A stretch of DNA of 63,963 nucleotides. It comes from Bacillota bacterium. GTDB lineage: Bacteria; Bacillota; UBA4882; UBA8346. The position numbers were made by a program, and so were the translations under genes. The notes below the pieces were generated by a model. It made no database searches. It had not been told where the DNA came from and saw only the letters and a program-made list of their open reading frames with translations. The stretch is from the NCBI GenBank assembly GCA_023429995.1, contig JAEZCE010000007.1:1-63963 (forward strand), in the 5' to 3' direction. Each line of letters begins with the position of its first letter. The stretch's first letter is position 1. Shown here piece by piece: positions 7,721-16,530 of the stretch.

Positions 7721-10700
7721 ATGACAATAACCGAGCTTTCGATTAAACGTCCGATATTTATTATCGTCGTGTTTATGGTATTGACTTTGCTGGGTATTTT
7801 TGGATATGCGCAGTTAAAATATGAATTGATTCCCAATATTGAAATGCCGAACATATTTATTATTACCACATATGACGGTGCCGCGGCCAATGAAGTGGAA
7901 TCGACGGTGACCCGGAAGATTGAAGACGGCGTCGCTTCTTTGGACGGAATTGATTCGCTGGAATCAACTTCCTCAGAGGGAGTTTCACTGGTTAATATTG
8001 CGTATAAACAAGGTACCAATATTAGTTTCGCTTTGCAGGATGCTCAACGAAAAGTAAATCAAGTGGTATCCAGTTTACCGGATGGGGTCGACGCTCCGAT
8101 ATTAATGAAATTTTCCACCAGTGATATGCCTGTGTTACGTTTGGGCATAACCAGCAATTTATCGGACAAAAGGTTGTACCATTTGGTTGATAAACAAATT
8201 AGTCCGGCTTTGAGCCAGGTCGCTGGAGTGGGTCAGGTTAGTCTTACCGGTGGCGCTGAGCAGGAAATTAAAATTTTTGTCAATTCCAGCAAAATGAAAG
8301 CTTACGGATTATCGATTACCGGGATTAAAACGGCTGTTACTGCAGCTAATTTGGATGCTCCGGCCGGGGCTGTGAAGGACCGAGATCTCCAATATACCAT
8401 CCGGCTGGCCGGAAATGTCGATAGTTTGAAGGGTTTACGGGAACTAATTATTGGATCTTCCAAGGACGGCGGAAATATTAGACTTAAAGATGTAGCTGTA
8501 ATTGCTGATGGTGTTAAGGATGCCTCTACAATTACCCGGGTTAACGGGAAGAACTCTTTAGGAATATATATTACCAAACAGACGGATGCCAATGCGGTGG
8601 AAGTCTCCAAAATGGTCCGCGAGAAATTTAAAGAACTATCGGCTCAATACGCCAATATCAATTTACAGTTTTATGTAGCCAGTGATACTTCCGAGTATAC
8701 GGTCAACTCCGCCAATGCGGTTAAAGAGGATTTAATGATCGCCATTTTATTGGTTGCCGGGATTATGCTGGTTTTCTTGCACAGTATCCGCAATGCGTTA
8801 ATCGTAATGGTCGCCATCCCGGCGTCTCTGGTTTCAACCATGATTGGAATGTGGGCTTTCGGATTCACCTTGAATATGCTTAGCCTATTGGCGTTATCCT
8901 TGGCCATCGGAATTTTGGTCGATGACTCCATTGTTGTTTTGGAGAACATTCACCGCCATCTGGAAAAGGGAGAAGCAAAGGACAAAGCGGCTCTAAACGG
9001 CCGAAATGAAATCGGTTTTACCGCTCTCAGTATCACCTTGGTTGATGTGGCGGTTTATTTACCGTTGTCAATGGTTTCCGGAATGGTAGGAAGTATGATA
9101 CGGCAGTTTTCCCTGGTGATTGTCTTTGCAACATTAATGAGTCTTTTTGTGTCCTTTACCCTTACTCCAATGCTGGCATCCAGGTTTACAAAGCTGCAAG
9201 ACCTCACCGGAAAGACTTTTATGGCCCGCTTTGGAATCTGGTTTGAACGCTTTTTTGAAGGCTTCACCAAAGATTATCTTTATGTTTTAAAATGGAGCTT
9301 GGAGCACCGTTTGTCGGTGCTGATGATTGTAGCCGCGCTTTTTTTGACCAGTATTTTGTTGATACCGGCCGGGTTTATCGGTTCTGAGTTTATGGCAACC
9401 GGTAACGACCAAGGCCAGTATACGGTCTCATTGGAACTTCCTCAGGGTACAAAATTGACGCAAACCGATCAAGTTACCCGGAAAGTGGAACAGTTTCTGA
9501 TGAAAATGCCGGAGACGGAAAAAATAATGGCAACCGTGGGAAGCAGTTCGGCAGGTTTCTCGTTATCAAGTTCTCCAAATAATGCCGTGATTTCCGTAAC
9601 CAGCATACCCGTCAACAAACGGGTGAAAACGGTTGATGAAATGATGATGGAGTCCAAAGCGATGATGGCGGGCATTCCTGGTGTTAAAGGGCATGTCAAT
9701 ATTGCCAGTTCTTTCGGCGGTGGCCAGGCGCCGATCCAGCTGATGGTAACCGGCGATAGTTGGAGTCGTGTGGCCCGGGGGGCCGATATTGTCAAAAGAG
9801 TCATGCAAACCATCCCGGGAACCGCTGATGTCCAGTTGTCTTCTAATGCCGGAAATCCTGAGCGGCAAATTCAAATTGACCGGGATAAAATGTCCTCTTT
9901 CGGCCTGACTATGGCTGAAGTAGGCTCTGCTTTAAATACGGATTTGGCGGGATCCACCAGCTATTCTTTCCGTGATCGTGATCGCAATGAATATGATACC
10001 CGGATCATTTTAGATGAGGAGAGCCGTAACCGGACCTCTGATATTGGAGATATTATGCTCACCAATAGTCAAGGGCAATCTATCGCCTTAAAACAATTTG
10101 CCAGTTTCAAGCATACATTGGGCCCGACTAAGATCGAACGGTACAACCGGAATTATTCGATTACAGTAAGTTCGCAAGCTATTGGCCGTCCCAGTGGTTC
10201 AATTTCACAGGATTTCGACAAGGCGATTGCCAAAGAACAATTACCTTCGGGCGTTAAACTAGTCTACGGCGGAAGTATCAAGAATATGGCGGAGTCATTT
10301 GCAAGCTTGGGGATGGCATTACTTGCGGCTATTATATTTGTGTATCTGATCATGGCAGCCCTTTATAATTCATTCATTTACCCGTTTATCGTGCTGTTTT
10401 CAGTGCCTCTGGCTATTATCGGTTCGCTGTGGGCATTGGCCTTAACGATGAATTCCCTGAATGTTTTTTCAATTTTGGGAGTTATCATGGAAATTGGTTT
10501 GGTAAGTAAGAACGCCATATTGCTGGTCGACTTTGCGAATAAGGCCCGGGAAGATGGCGCGGGAGTTCGCGAAGCCTTACTGGAAGCAGGAAAAGAACGG
10601 CTACGCCCTATTTTGATGACGACCTTGACGATGATATTGGGTATGTTGCCGATAGCAATGGCTAATACTGCCGGATCGAGCATTAAGAACGGACTGGGAT

Positions 10701-10825
10701 GGGCCTTGATAGGCGGACTTACTATCTCAATGTTAATGACTCTTATTGTGGTACCGGTCGTTTATACACTCGTCGATCGAGTTCAAAAGTATTTTCTTAA
10801 AAGGAATGAAGTTACCTATTCATGA
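7721..10825 (+). CDS. RND-family multidrug efflux transporter (AcrB/MexB-like)
   Basis: A 1034-residue inner-membrane, proton-driven exporter with the usual duplicated architecture: TM1 near residue 15, a large periplasmic loop, TM2-6 (about 335-480), TM7 near 530, a second loop and TM8-12 (about 855-1020). The proton-relay residues are present: adjacent Asp401-Asp402 in GILVDDSIVV and Lys930 in GLVSKNAILLV. The gene follows its adaptor and a marR regulator. No TolC-type outer-membrane channel is encoded nearby. AAGGAG precedes the ATG. A hairpin (TGTGC-aaag-GCACA) lies in the 136-bp gap before the gene, but without a T tract. Confidence 0.94.
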   Translation: MTITELSIKRPIFIIVVFMVLTLLGIFGYAQLKYELIPNIEMPNIFIITTYDGAAANEVESTVTRKIEDGVASLDGIDSLESTSSEGVSLVNIAYKQGTNISFALQDAQRKVNQVVSSLPDGVDAPILMKFSTSDMPVLRLGITSNLSDKRLYHLVDKQISPALSQVAGVGQVSLTGGAEQEIKIFVNSSKMKAYGLSITGIKTAVTAANLDAPAGAVKDRDLQYTIRLAGNVDSLKGLRELIIGSSKDGGNIRLKDVAVIADGVKDASTITRVNGKNSLGIYITKQTDANAVEVSKMVREKFKELSAQYANINLQFYVASDTSEYTVNSANAVKEDLMIAILLVAGIMLVFLHSIRNALIVMVAIPASLVSTMIGMWAFGFTLNMLSLLALSLAIGILVDDSIVVLENIHRHLEKGEAKDKAALNGRNEIGFTALSITLVDVAVYLPLSMVSGMVGSMIRQFSLVIVFATLMSLFVSFTLTPMLASRFTKLQDLTGKTFMARFGIWFERFFEGFTKDYLYVLKWSLEHRLSVLMIVAALFLTSILLIPAGFIGSEFMATGNDQGQYTVSLELPQGTKLTQTDQVTRKVEQFLMKMPETEKIMATVGSSSAGFSLSSSPNNAVISVTSIPVNKRVKTVDEMMMESKAMMAGIPGVKGHVNIASSFGGGQAPIQLMVTGDSWSRVARGADIVKRVMQTIPGTADVQLSSNAGNPERQIQIDRDKMSSFGLTMAEVGSALNTDLAGSTSYSFRDRDRNEYDTRIILDEESRNRTSDIGDIMLTNSQGQSIALKQFASFKHTLGPTKIERYNRNYSITVSSQAIGRPSGSISQDFDKAIAKEQLPSGVKLVYGGSIKNMAESFASLGMALLAAIIFVYLIMAALYNSFIYPFIVLFSVPLAIIGSLWALALTMNSLNVFSILGVIMEIGLVSKNAILLVDFANKAREDGAGVREALLEAGKERLRPILMTTLTMILGMLPIAMANTAGSSIKNGLGWALIGGLTISMLMTLIVVPVVYTLVDRVQKYFLKRNEVTYS

Positions 10826-10894
10826 AGGGTAAGCTTCAATAAGTAACCACGATTGTTCATTTAAAAGTCAATATGTTCTATGGAGCGAACTCCT

Positions 10895-10946
10895 CGCCCT
10901 GTCCCTCCTATTAAAAATAGGTTGGGACAGGGAAGGGGTTTTTTTA
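10895..10946 (+). terminator. terminator of the efflux operon
   Basis: CCCTGTCCC pairs with GGGACAGGG, extended by CTATT with ATAG inside, followed by GGGGTTTTTTT. It is 70 bp past the RND stop codon. Confidence 0.85.
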
Positions 10947-10995
10947 TCGGAAATTGGGTCAAATAAAATACAGATCGGAAGAAGGCAGAACCGAT

Positions 10996-11781
10996 TCATT
11001 TAAAAAAGGAAAATGTAATTACCGCAGCGGCTAAAAATATGCGGTACCATACAAAGGGTAAAAAGCTTTTCCGGCGCAACCAGCGGAGCAGTATGCCGAT
11101 AACCAGGAAACCGACCAAACCGGAAGTAACAATACCTACTATAAATGGAATGGTCAGGACGGCGGCGCTCAGGTGACGGAGTTGTAAAAGACCGGCTCCG
11201 GCAATGATTGGAGTGGATAGTAAAAAGGAAAACCGGGCAGCGTCTTCCCGGGTGAGCCCCAAAGATAATCCGCAGGCGATTGTGATTCCCGAACGGGAAA
11301 CGCCGGGAATAATTGCCAGGGCTTGGGAAAGACCGATAATCAAGCTTTGGCTAAAGGAAATGCTTTCACTATGCTGACGTTTTGCCCCATAGTGATCCGC
11401 TAAATAAAGAACAATGCCCATAATGAGTAACATCATTCCAATCAAGAGGGGATTCCGCAAAGACTTTTCGGCAGCCTGTTCCAGCATTATACCGATAACG
11501 GCGCCCGGAAGAGAAGCTACCATCAGAAACCAAAACATTCGACCTTCAGAAGTTTTAAACCCGCTGCCTAAACCATGTTTAATCAGAATAAACCAATCTT
11601 TCCAGAAAAAAGCGATTACAGCGAATAATGTTCCGATATGCAAGGCCACATCGAAAGTTAAGCCTGGATCCGGCCAATTGAAAAGCCATGGAATGATGAT
11701 TAAATGGGACGAGCTGGAAATGGGTAAAAATTCACCCAACCCTTGGGTGAGTCCAAGGATGAATGCCTGAAAAATAGTCAT
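10996..11781 (-). CDS. uppP: undecaprenyl-diphosphatase
   Basis: Integral membrane phosphatase of the BacA/UppP family. It dephosphorylates undecaprenyl diphosphate outside the membrane so that the lipid carrier can be reused for peptidoglycan and other wall polymers; it can confer bacitracin tolerance. The two active-site signatures are clear: GEFLPISSSSHL near residue 18 and PGVSRSGITI near residue 160. About eight membrane segments are visible in 261 residues, normal for the family. The start at 11781 is chosen for AAGGAG 8 nt upstream and the family-typical N-terminus MTIFQAFILGLTQG. It is transcribed alone, convergent with the RND operon. Confidence 0.95.
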   Translation of the reverse strand: MTIFQAFILGLTQGLGEFLPISSSSHLIIIPWLFNWPDPGLTFDVALHIGTLFAVIAFFWKDWFILIKHGLGSGFKTSEGRMFWFLMVASLPGAVIGIMLEQAAEKSLRNPLLIGMMLLIMGIVLYLADHYGAKRQHSESISFSQSLIIGLSQALAIIPGVSRSGITIACGLSLGLTREDAARFSFLLSTPIIAGAGLLQLRHLSAAVLTIPFIVGIVTSGLVGFLVIGILLRWLRRKSFLPFVWYRIFLAAAVITFSFFK

Positions 11782-12261
11782 CAAAGGTCTCCTTATCTTA
11801 ATTCGGGCAGAAATAGTATTTCTCATTTTAAAAACTACTAAAACGTTCTCTAAATAACGACTCAATGATTGTGAACGTTTTACTTAAGTAGAGCGCATCT
11901 TGCCCAGTTCTGATTACCGTTTATTTACGATACGCTCTACTAGTTTCCCCAAGTCCTTAATTTTATAGCGGATACCTATGAATCGTCCATAACGGAGTCC
12001 CTTATCCGTGAAGGAGATATTGGGTATTTCTGATCGGTAATAAATTCCACCTCGTTCGGGTTTTAAATGCGGGGGAGAGATGAAGGAGGGGCATGTACTG
12101 TTGTAGTTTATGCCAACTTATTTGTGAATAGAATTTTTCATTCAGCTACGGTTAAACGTCTTAAATAGCAATTGTATGCTTTTATTGCTTTCGACCATAA
12201 TAATAGTATTCGTAGCCCCAACTTGTAGGGGCATCCAATGGATGAACGGGAGGTGATAAAA
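11782..12261. other. 480-bp gene-free stretch with inverted repeats
   Basis: No ordinary gene is visible. AGTAGAGCG (11887-11895) is repeated in inverse as CGCTCTACT (11933-11941) across a 37-nt loop. A hairpin, GCCCC-aacttgta-GGGGC, sits at about 12213-12231, just upstream of the next small gene. A 12-codon ORF rich in cysteine (MYCCSLCQLICE, 12093-12131) has a strong AAGGAGGGG site but is too short to accept as a gene. Confidence 0.4.
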
Positions 12262-12483
12262 TTGAATCATTCGGACCAGGAAAAAGAAATGGGGGAAATC
12301 AGTCGTTTGCTTCAAGAAAAAGCCCAAAAAGGCTTTGAATTTGGCAAATCGTCACAGATTACTGCTGAAGATGCTGCTCATATCGGACAATCCAAGAGTA
12401 ACCATACGGAAAGTAACCATATAGAAAGTAATCATACAGAAAGCAACCATAAAGGGATTGACCGAGGCCGATGGGCAGATTGA
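12262..12483 (+). CDS. 73-residue protein with SNHxE pentapeptide repeats
   Basis: Not a recognised family. A TTG start at 12262 is preferred because GGGAGGTGAT lies 4 nt upstream; an earlier in-frame ATG at 12238 would put this site inside the gene. The N-terminal half is a charged, probably helical segment (HSDQEKEMGEISRLLQEKA). The C-terminal half is four tandem 5-residue units, SNHTE-SNHIE-SNHTE-SNHKG, rich in His and Asn, then a basic end. There is no signal peptide. His-rich repeats could bind metal, but this is speculation. A hairpin upstream and a terminator downstream bracket it as a single-gene unit. Confidence 0.6.
   Translation: MNHSDQEKEMGEISRLLQEKAQKGFEFGKSSQITAEDAAHIGQSKSNHTESNHIESNHTESNHKGIDRGRWAD
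12397..12456 (+). repeat. four tandem 15-bp coding repeats (SNHxE)
   Basis: Units such as AGTAACCATACGGAA, AGTAACCATATAGAA, AGTAATCATACAGAA and AGCAACCATAAAGGG differ by a few bases and keep the reading frame. Copy number may vary between strains. Confidence 0.85.
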
Positions 12484-12578
12484 ATAGGATGTTTCTTTCT
12501 TTTATTTTAAGTGAAATCAAGATTTTTTATTGAATGTGGATCTCTGACAATTTTTAACTGAAATGTAGCTTTTTCATT

Positions 12579-12608
12579 AAGTCAGGGCCTTTAGCCTTGA
12601 CTTTTTTT
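12579..12608 (+). terminator. terminator after the SNHxE protein gene
   Basis: AAGTCAGGGC pairs with GCCTTGACTT (10 bp with one G-U) around the loop CTTTA, followed by a run of T residues. Confidence 0.8.
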
Positions 12609-12665
12609 AATTGTTCTTTTAGGATAGTAAGTATTTACTTCAACCTTTACATAGGATGCGATTCA

Positions 12666-14276
12666 ATGTTAAAACTTCCGAAGTTTTTTGGACGAAAGAA
12701 TTTTGGCGCTTGGAAGTTTGATTTATTTTACGATATTGCCTTATTGGTCATGGCTTTTGCCGTTCGGGTGCCGTGGTTATGGGAAGTTCCACGCTATATT
12801 GATGAACTGAAAGAGATCCATCTGGGGTATCAAATATATTTGGGGAAAACATTCCCTTTGCATAATATGGCTCCTGAGATTGGGGCTCTTCATAATTATA
12901 TACTCGCCGGGATTTTTAAAATATTTGGGCCGAATCTTTTTTTGCCCCGGCTTTATGTGACCCTGACATCCGCTTTGACTGTCATAGTCGTCTATCATTT
13001 GGGTAAGCGGCTATATAATCAATGGACCGGAATTATCGCATCATCTCTTTTACTTACCAATGGGATGCATATTTTAGTTACTCATATGGCTTGGTCAAAC
13101 TGTACAACCCCTTTCTTTTTTGCGCTGGCAATGTTAATGGTCGTAATTGCCGAACAAAAAAGAAGCGGTAATTTGTTAGTAGTCGCTGGCTTTCTTTGGG
13201 CATTAACCTTACAAACCCATTCATCAGTCATTATATATTTGTTGGTAGTTTCAGTTTATATCCTGAGCCCTCATTTCCGCGGGAAAACCAATATACCTCT
13301 AAGATATTACGTATTGTCAGGAATGGCTTTTGCCCTGGGATATGCCAATATGCTGTATTACAATATATTGTCGCGGGGTGGCAGTATTGGTTGGATTTTT
13401 GTCAAAGACTATACTTTGGAAAAGCACATCGGGATCGCCACATTTCTTCATAATTTTGGGCAAATGTTAATTCAACTGATGCGTAGCTTGGCGGCGGGTT
13501 ATCAGACTTATAGTTCACTACTAGACTACTTAAAGCAGCCACTTTTTGTGATTTGTCTTTTCATGATGGGATTGGGGGTGGCCGCATCGATAAGGAAGCG
13601 CCAATTTCTGCCGCTTTGGTTTATTATAGGGGGATTTGTCATTATCCCCTGGATCAATCACCGCTATGGGTTTTTCATTGTAACCCGTTATATAATGCCG
13701 GTAATTCTTTGCAGTACTCTGGTTCTCGCCTATGGCTTTTTCCGTTTATGTGAAAATATTATTTCAAAAGTAAACCGAAAATTGATCGTCATCCCAATGT
13801 TGACTGTTGTCTTGGTCGCTTTCGGAGCGATTCATCTAACGCGTTTTTACGGTTATTGCCATCATGTAGCTAATTCCGATATGTCAAACCGGCTTAGCTT
13901 AAGGTTGGTCGGAATTACTGAAAAATGGGCCCGACAAAACAGTGTAATTCTGATTGATCAAAGGACCCATATGAAAAACGATCCTCTTCCCCTGCTGTTA
14001 ACCATGAATAAACGGAATTATGCAGTTCATCGGGTAAGGGCGTCATTAAAGGATGGGAGAAAAAAAGAGGCTCCGATGATCCGCGCCCTTCAAAGATTTC
14101 AGGGAAATGGCGTGATCGTAATTATGAGTGATCCGACTTATCAAGAACTTAAGCGGAAAGTTTCCATGCAAAAAATAAAGTATTTGAGTGAGCGGCTTAT
14201 TTTGAATCCGTCAAAATTATCAGAAAAAGAGCAGCCGGGAATAGCCAGGATATATATTGCGAAGGTGCGATCGTAG
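12666..14276 (+). CDS. ArnT/PMT-like glycosyltransferase (GT39), membrane protein
   Basis: A 536-residue polytopic GT-C glycosyltransferase of the PMT_2/ArnT group. These enzymes use a polyprenyl-phosphate-linked sugar to modify lipids, polysaccharides or proteins on the outer face of the membrane. After TM1 the first loop carries the acidic pair Asp46-Glu47 in RYIDELKE, the position of the catalytic Asp in this fold. About ten further membrane segments follow, with a soluble C-terminal domain from about residue 410. The start at 12666 has an upstream AGGAT and matches the family's short N-terminus; an earlier in-frame start runs back over the preceding terminator. The acceptor is unknown. 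It is a single-gene unit. Confidence 0.82.
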   Translation: MLKLPKFFGRKNFGAWKFDLFYDIALLVMAFAVRVPWLWEVPRYIDELKEIHLGYQIYLGKTFPLHNMAPEIGALHNYILAGIFKIFGPNLFLPRLYVTLTSALTVIVVYHLGKRLYNQWTGIIASSLLLTNGMHILVTHMAWSNCTTPFFFALAMLMVVIAEQKRSGNLLVVAGFLWALTLQTHSSVIIYLLVVSVYILSPHFRGKTNIPLRYYVLSGMAFALGYANMLYYNILSRGGSIGWIFVKDYTLEKHIGIATFLHNFGQMLIQLMRSLAAGYQTYSSLLDYLKQPLFVICLFMMGLGVAASIRKRQFLPLWFIIGGFVIIPWINHRYGFFIVTRYIMPVILCSTLVLAYGFFRLCENIISKVNRKLIVIPMLTVVLVAFGAIHLTRFYGYCHHVANSDMSNRLSLRLVGITEKWARQNSVILIDQRTHMKNDPLPLLLTMNKRNYAVHRVRASLKDGRKKEAPMIRALQRFQGNGVIVIMSDPTYQELKRKVSMQKIKYLSERLILNPSKLSEKEQPGIARIYIAKVRS

Positions 14277-14354
14277 TTAAAGAACCGGCTTCTCGGAAGA
14301 TCATCAGAGTATACTGATCTGAGGAAAACCGTAAAGAACTAATTTTATATTTTG

Positions 14355-14363
14355 TGATATAAT
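14355..14363 (+). promoter_or_regulatory. extended -10 promoter of the nitroreductase gene
   Basis: TGa-TATAAT (14355-14363) is a perfect extended -10 element. No good -35 box is needed or seen. It lies about 86 bp upstream of the GTG start. Confidence 0.5.
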
Positions 14364-14448
14364 TTGATATATTGTAACTAAGCCAAGATTAAATTTAACT
14401 ATCGGACTACGATGGCATCCGCCAAGCGTGAAGAAAGGGGCACCTAAG

Positions 14449-15075
14449 GTGCAAAAAAATGAGAATTTAGCGCTTAAAAATGAAACATTAAAAACGATTA
14501 CCAACCGACACAGTATTCGTTCCTTTGCGGACACCCCGGTTTCAGAGGAAGATATTCTGACCTTAGTTGATGCTGCAAATAAGGCTCCTTCCGCCCACAA
14601 TCAACAATCCTGGCATTTTATCGTTATAAAAGGTGAAAAAAAGCATGAGTTGGTGGATTTGGTCAATAGAAAAGCCGTGGAGTTTCCCAAGTCAACTTCG
14701 GTGCTGTTACGAATGGCCTCACGCTCTATGGCAAGCGCTCCGATTGTCATTGCGGTTGCCAATACCGGCGAATTAATCGAACATGGGACCAAATTGTTTG
14801 GAGTAGATTTTGAGTTGGCCCATGATTTTTTCCGGACCATGGAAATTCAAAGCTCGGCTGCGGCAGTTGAAAACCTTTTACTTGCTGCAACCTCTTTGGG
14901 TTTAGCAACAGTATGGCTTGGTATTTTATATTTAATAAAAAAAGAGGTTTTGGAATTATTGGGCGAACCCGGAGGGGAATTTATGGCTGTTATTCCCGTG
15001 GGTTATCCGGTAAAGACAACCAAGGGTCCGGAAAAATTACCATTGGAAATGATTGTAAAAACTATCGAAAAATGA
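14449..15075 (+). CDS. nitroreductase-family FMN oxidoreductase
   Basis: A 208-residue protein with the family's FMN-binding N-terminal motif (TNRHSIRSFAD, residues about 16-26) and the typical SAHNQQSWHFIVI segment that lines the flavin. The C-terminal motif around LGLATVWLGI and GYPVKTTKGPEKLP also fits. Members reduce nitroaromatics, quinones or flavins with NAD(P)H, and the natural substrate cannot be told from sequence. The GTG at 14449 is chosen over a GTG 21 bp upstream because AAAGGGG lies 8 nt before it and the earlier one has no ribosome site. It is followed at 170 bp by cheR and is probably independent of it. Confidence 0.88.
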   Translation: MQKNENLALKNETLKTITNRHSIRSFADTPVSEEDILTLVDAANKAPSAHNQQSWHFIVIKGEKKHELVDLVNRKAVEFPKSTSVLLRMASRSMASAPIVIAVANTGELIEHGTKLFGVDFELAHDFFRTMEIQSSAAAVENLLLAATSLGLATVWLGILYLIKKEVLELLGEPGGEFMAVIPVGYPVKTTKGPEKLPLEMIVKTIEK

Positions 15076-15244
15076 TTGATTCTGGCAGGGCATCCGGTGC
15101 CGCTCGCTAATTATTCCCTCAGGTAGATTATGGTTCCGGGTATCAATTTTTTACAGGAACACGGTCATTATAAGGAGAAATTTAAATTGGTGGCAGGGAA
15201 AGCGCTAAACGAGTGCGACATTTTTCCGAAGGAGGATAGAAATT

Positions 15245-16012
15245 TTGGATTATGCAACCTTTAAAAAAATGGCCGCTGAATTAACACAAATTGATTTAAG
15301 CAGTTATAAGAGTCAACAGATGGATCGCCGGATTAACTCGCTGATGGGTATCTGGAATCTTAAAACCTATGATGAATTCATAGAGCTTATACAAAACAAC
15401 CCGCAAAAATATAAAGAATTTGTCAAAAAGTTGACCATCAACGTGTCGGAATTTTTTCGGAATGCCGAACGTTTTCAAGAGTTATGGCGGAATATTTTGC
15501 CGGAATTGTTGAACAAACCTCAAATCCGCATCTGGAGCGCGGGTTGTTCCAATGGGGCTGAACCTTATTCGATCGCTATCATTTTGCGTGAACTTGGCGC
15601 CAAAGATCGTGCCAAAATAATTGCCACCGATGTTGATCGGGTTATCTTGGAGAAGGCAAGAGAAGCGGTTTATGCTTATAATGAAGTCAAAAGCATACCT
15701 CCGGACCTTTTACCCCGTTATTTTGACGAGCAGAACGGATTATATGTTTTGAAGGAATCGATCAAGGATTTGGTTGAATTTCGGGCCCAAAATTTATTGG
15801 AAGAGGATAATGAAGGAAACTTTGATCTGATAGTCTGCCGGAATGTAGTCATCTATTTTACGGAGGAAGCCAAGCGGGAACTTTATGAGAAATTTATGAG
15901 GGCTCTAAATCCAGGTGGTTATTTAATGGTTGGAGGAACCGAGCCGATATTGGCTTATCGGCAAATGGGCTTTGAAAATCCGCTTACGTCTTTTTATAGA
16001 AAGCCGAGATAA
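15245..16012 (+). CDS. cheR: CheR-type chemoreceptor glutamate methyltransferase
   Basis: A SAM-dependent enzyme that methylates glutamates on chemoreceptors. It has an N-terminal helical CheR domain (1-75, with FVKKLTINVSEFFRN) followed by the Rossmann methyltransferase domain: SAM motif WSAGCSNGAEPYSIA near residue 98, acidic residue in IIATDVD, and CRNVVIYF near 198. Length 255 is normal. The TTG start has an ideal AAGGAGGAT. It stands apart from other chemotaxis genes; the only receptor in the window, at 50.9-53.0 kb, lacks a C-terminal CheR-binding pentapeptide. A 25-codon ORF overlaps the start but is probably chance. Confidence 0.92.
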   Translation: MDYATFKKMAAELTQIDLSSYKSQQMDRRINSLMGIWNLKTYDEFIELIQNNPQKYKEFVKKLTINVSEFFRNAERFQELWRNILPELLNKPQIRIWSAGCSNGAEPYSIAIILRELGAKDRAKIIATDVDRVILEKAREAVYAYNEVKSIPPDLLPRYFDEQNGLYVLKESIKDLVEFRAQNLLEEDNEGNFDLIVCRNVVIYFTEEAKRELYEKFMRALNPGGYLMVGGTEPILAYRQMGFENPLTSFYRKPR

Positions 16013-16067
16013 GATAATTTGGTTGGACGGTTCTATTATTTTAAGTTGAATAGGCAGGGATAAACGG

Positions 16068-16427
16068 TTGATTTTTGGCACCGGGGTTGACATCATTGAA
16101 ATTGGCAGGATCGCTAAGGCGTCTCAAAGTGACCATTTTAATGAAAAAGTATATACTTGCGGCGAATTAGCGGAAACAAAGAAGTTGCCGCATCGCTTGG
16201 CGGGCTTTTTCGCGGCCAAGGAAGCATTGCTGAAAGCAATGGGTACGGGGTTGGCGGGTTTTAGCTGGCGGGAGATAGAGATTGCTCATAACCCGCAAGG
16301 GGCTCCTTATTTCCAAATCAATGGAAAAGTGGCGGCTTTTATCGAAGGCCAAAGGATTTCTAAAATTCATCTGAGTATTTCTCACTGTAGAGAATATGCA
16401 ATCGCTCAGGTTGTGCTGGAATTATAG
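16068..16427 (+). CDS. acpS: holo-[acyl-carrier-protein] synthase
   Basis: Transfers 4'-phosphopantetheine from CoA to the conserved serine of acyl carrier protein, activating it for fatty-acid synthesis. The 119 residues show both family motifs: GVDIIEIGRI near the N-terminus and FAAKEALLKAMGTG (about 48-61) with the Mg-binding Glu and Lys, plus IHLSISHCREYAIA at the end. The TTG start is supported by GGCAGGGAT upstream. The gene opens a run acpS-nnr-alr, an arrangement common in Bacillota. Confidence 0.95.
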   Translation: MIFGTGVDIIEIGRIAKASQSDHFNEKVYTCGELAETKKLPHRLAGFFAAKEALLKAMGTGLAGFSWREIEIAHNPQGAPYFQINGKVAAFIEGQRISKIHLSISHCREYAIAQVVLEL

Positions 16428-16530
16428 GCCTTTCAAACGTGGCGGAATTTTTAGATTTAAAAAATAAGATAATCCTAAAAATAACGCATGGAAAGTAATG
16501 ATACATTTCTCAGCCGGCTTGGAGGATTAT

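Noticed and set aside
15187..15264. 25-codon ORF with AAGGAG overlapping the cheR start
   Set aside because: A TTG start, odd composition and overlap with the better cheR ribosome site make chance likely.
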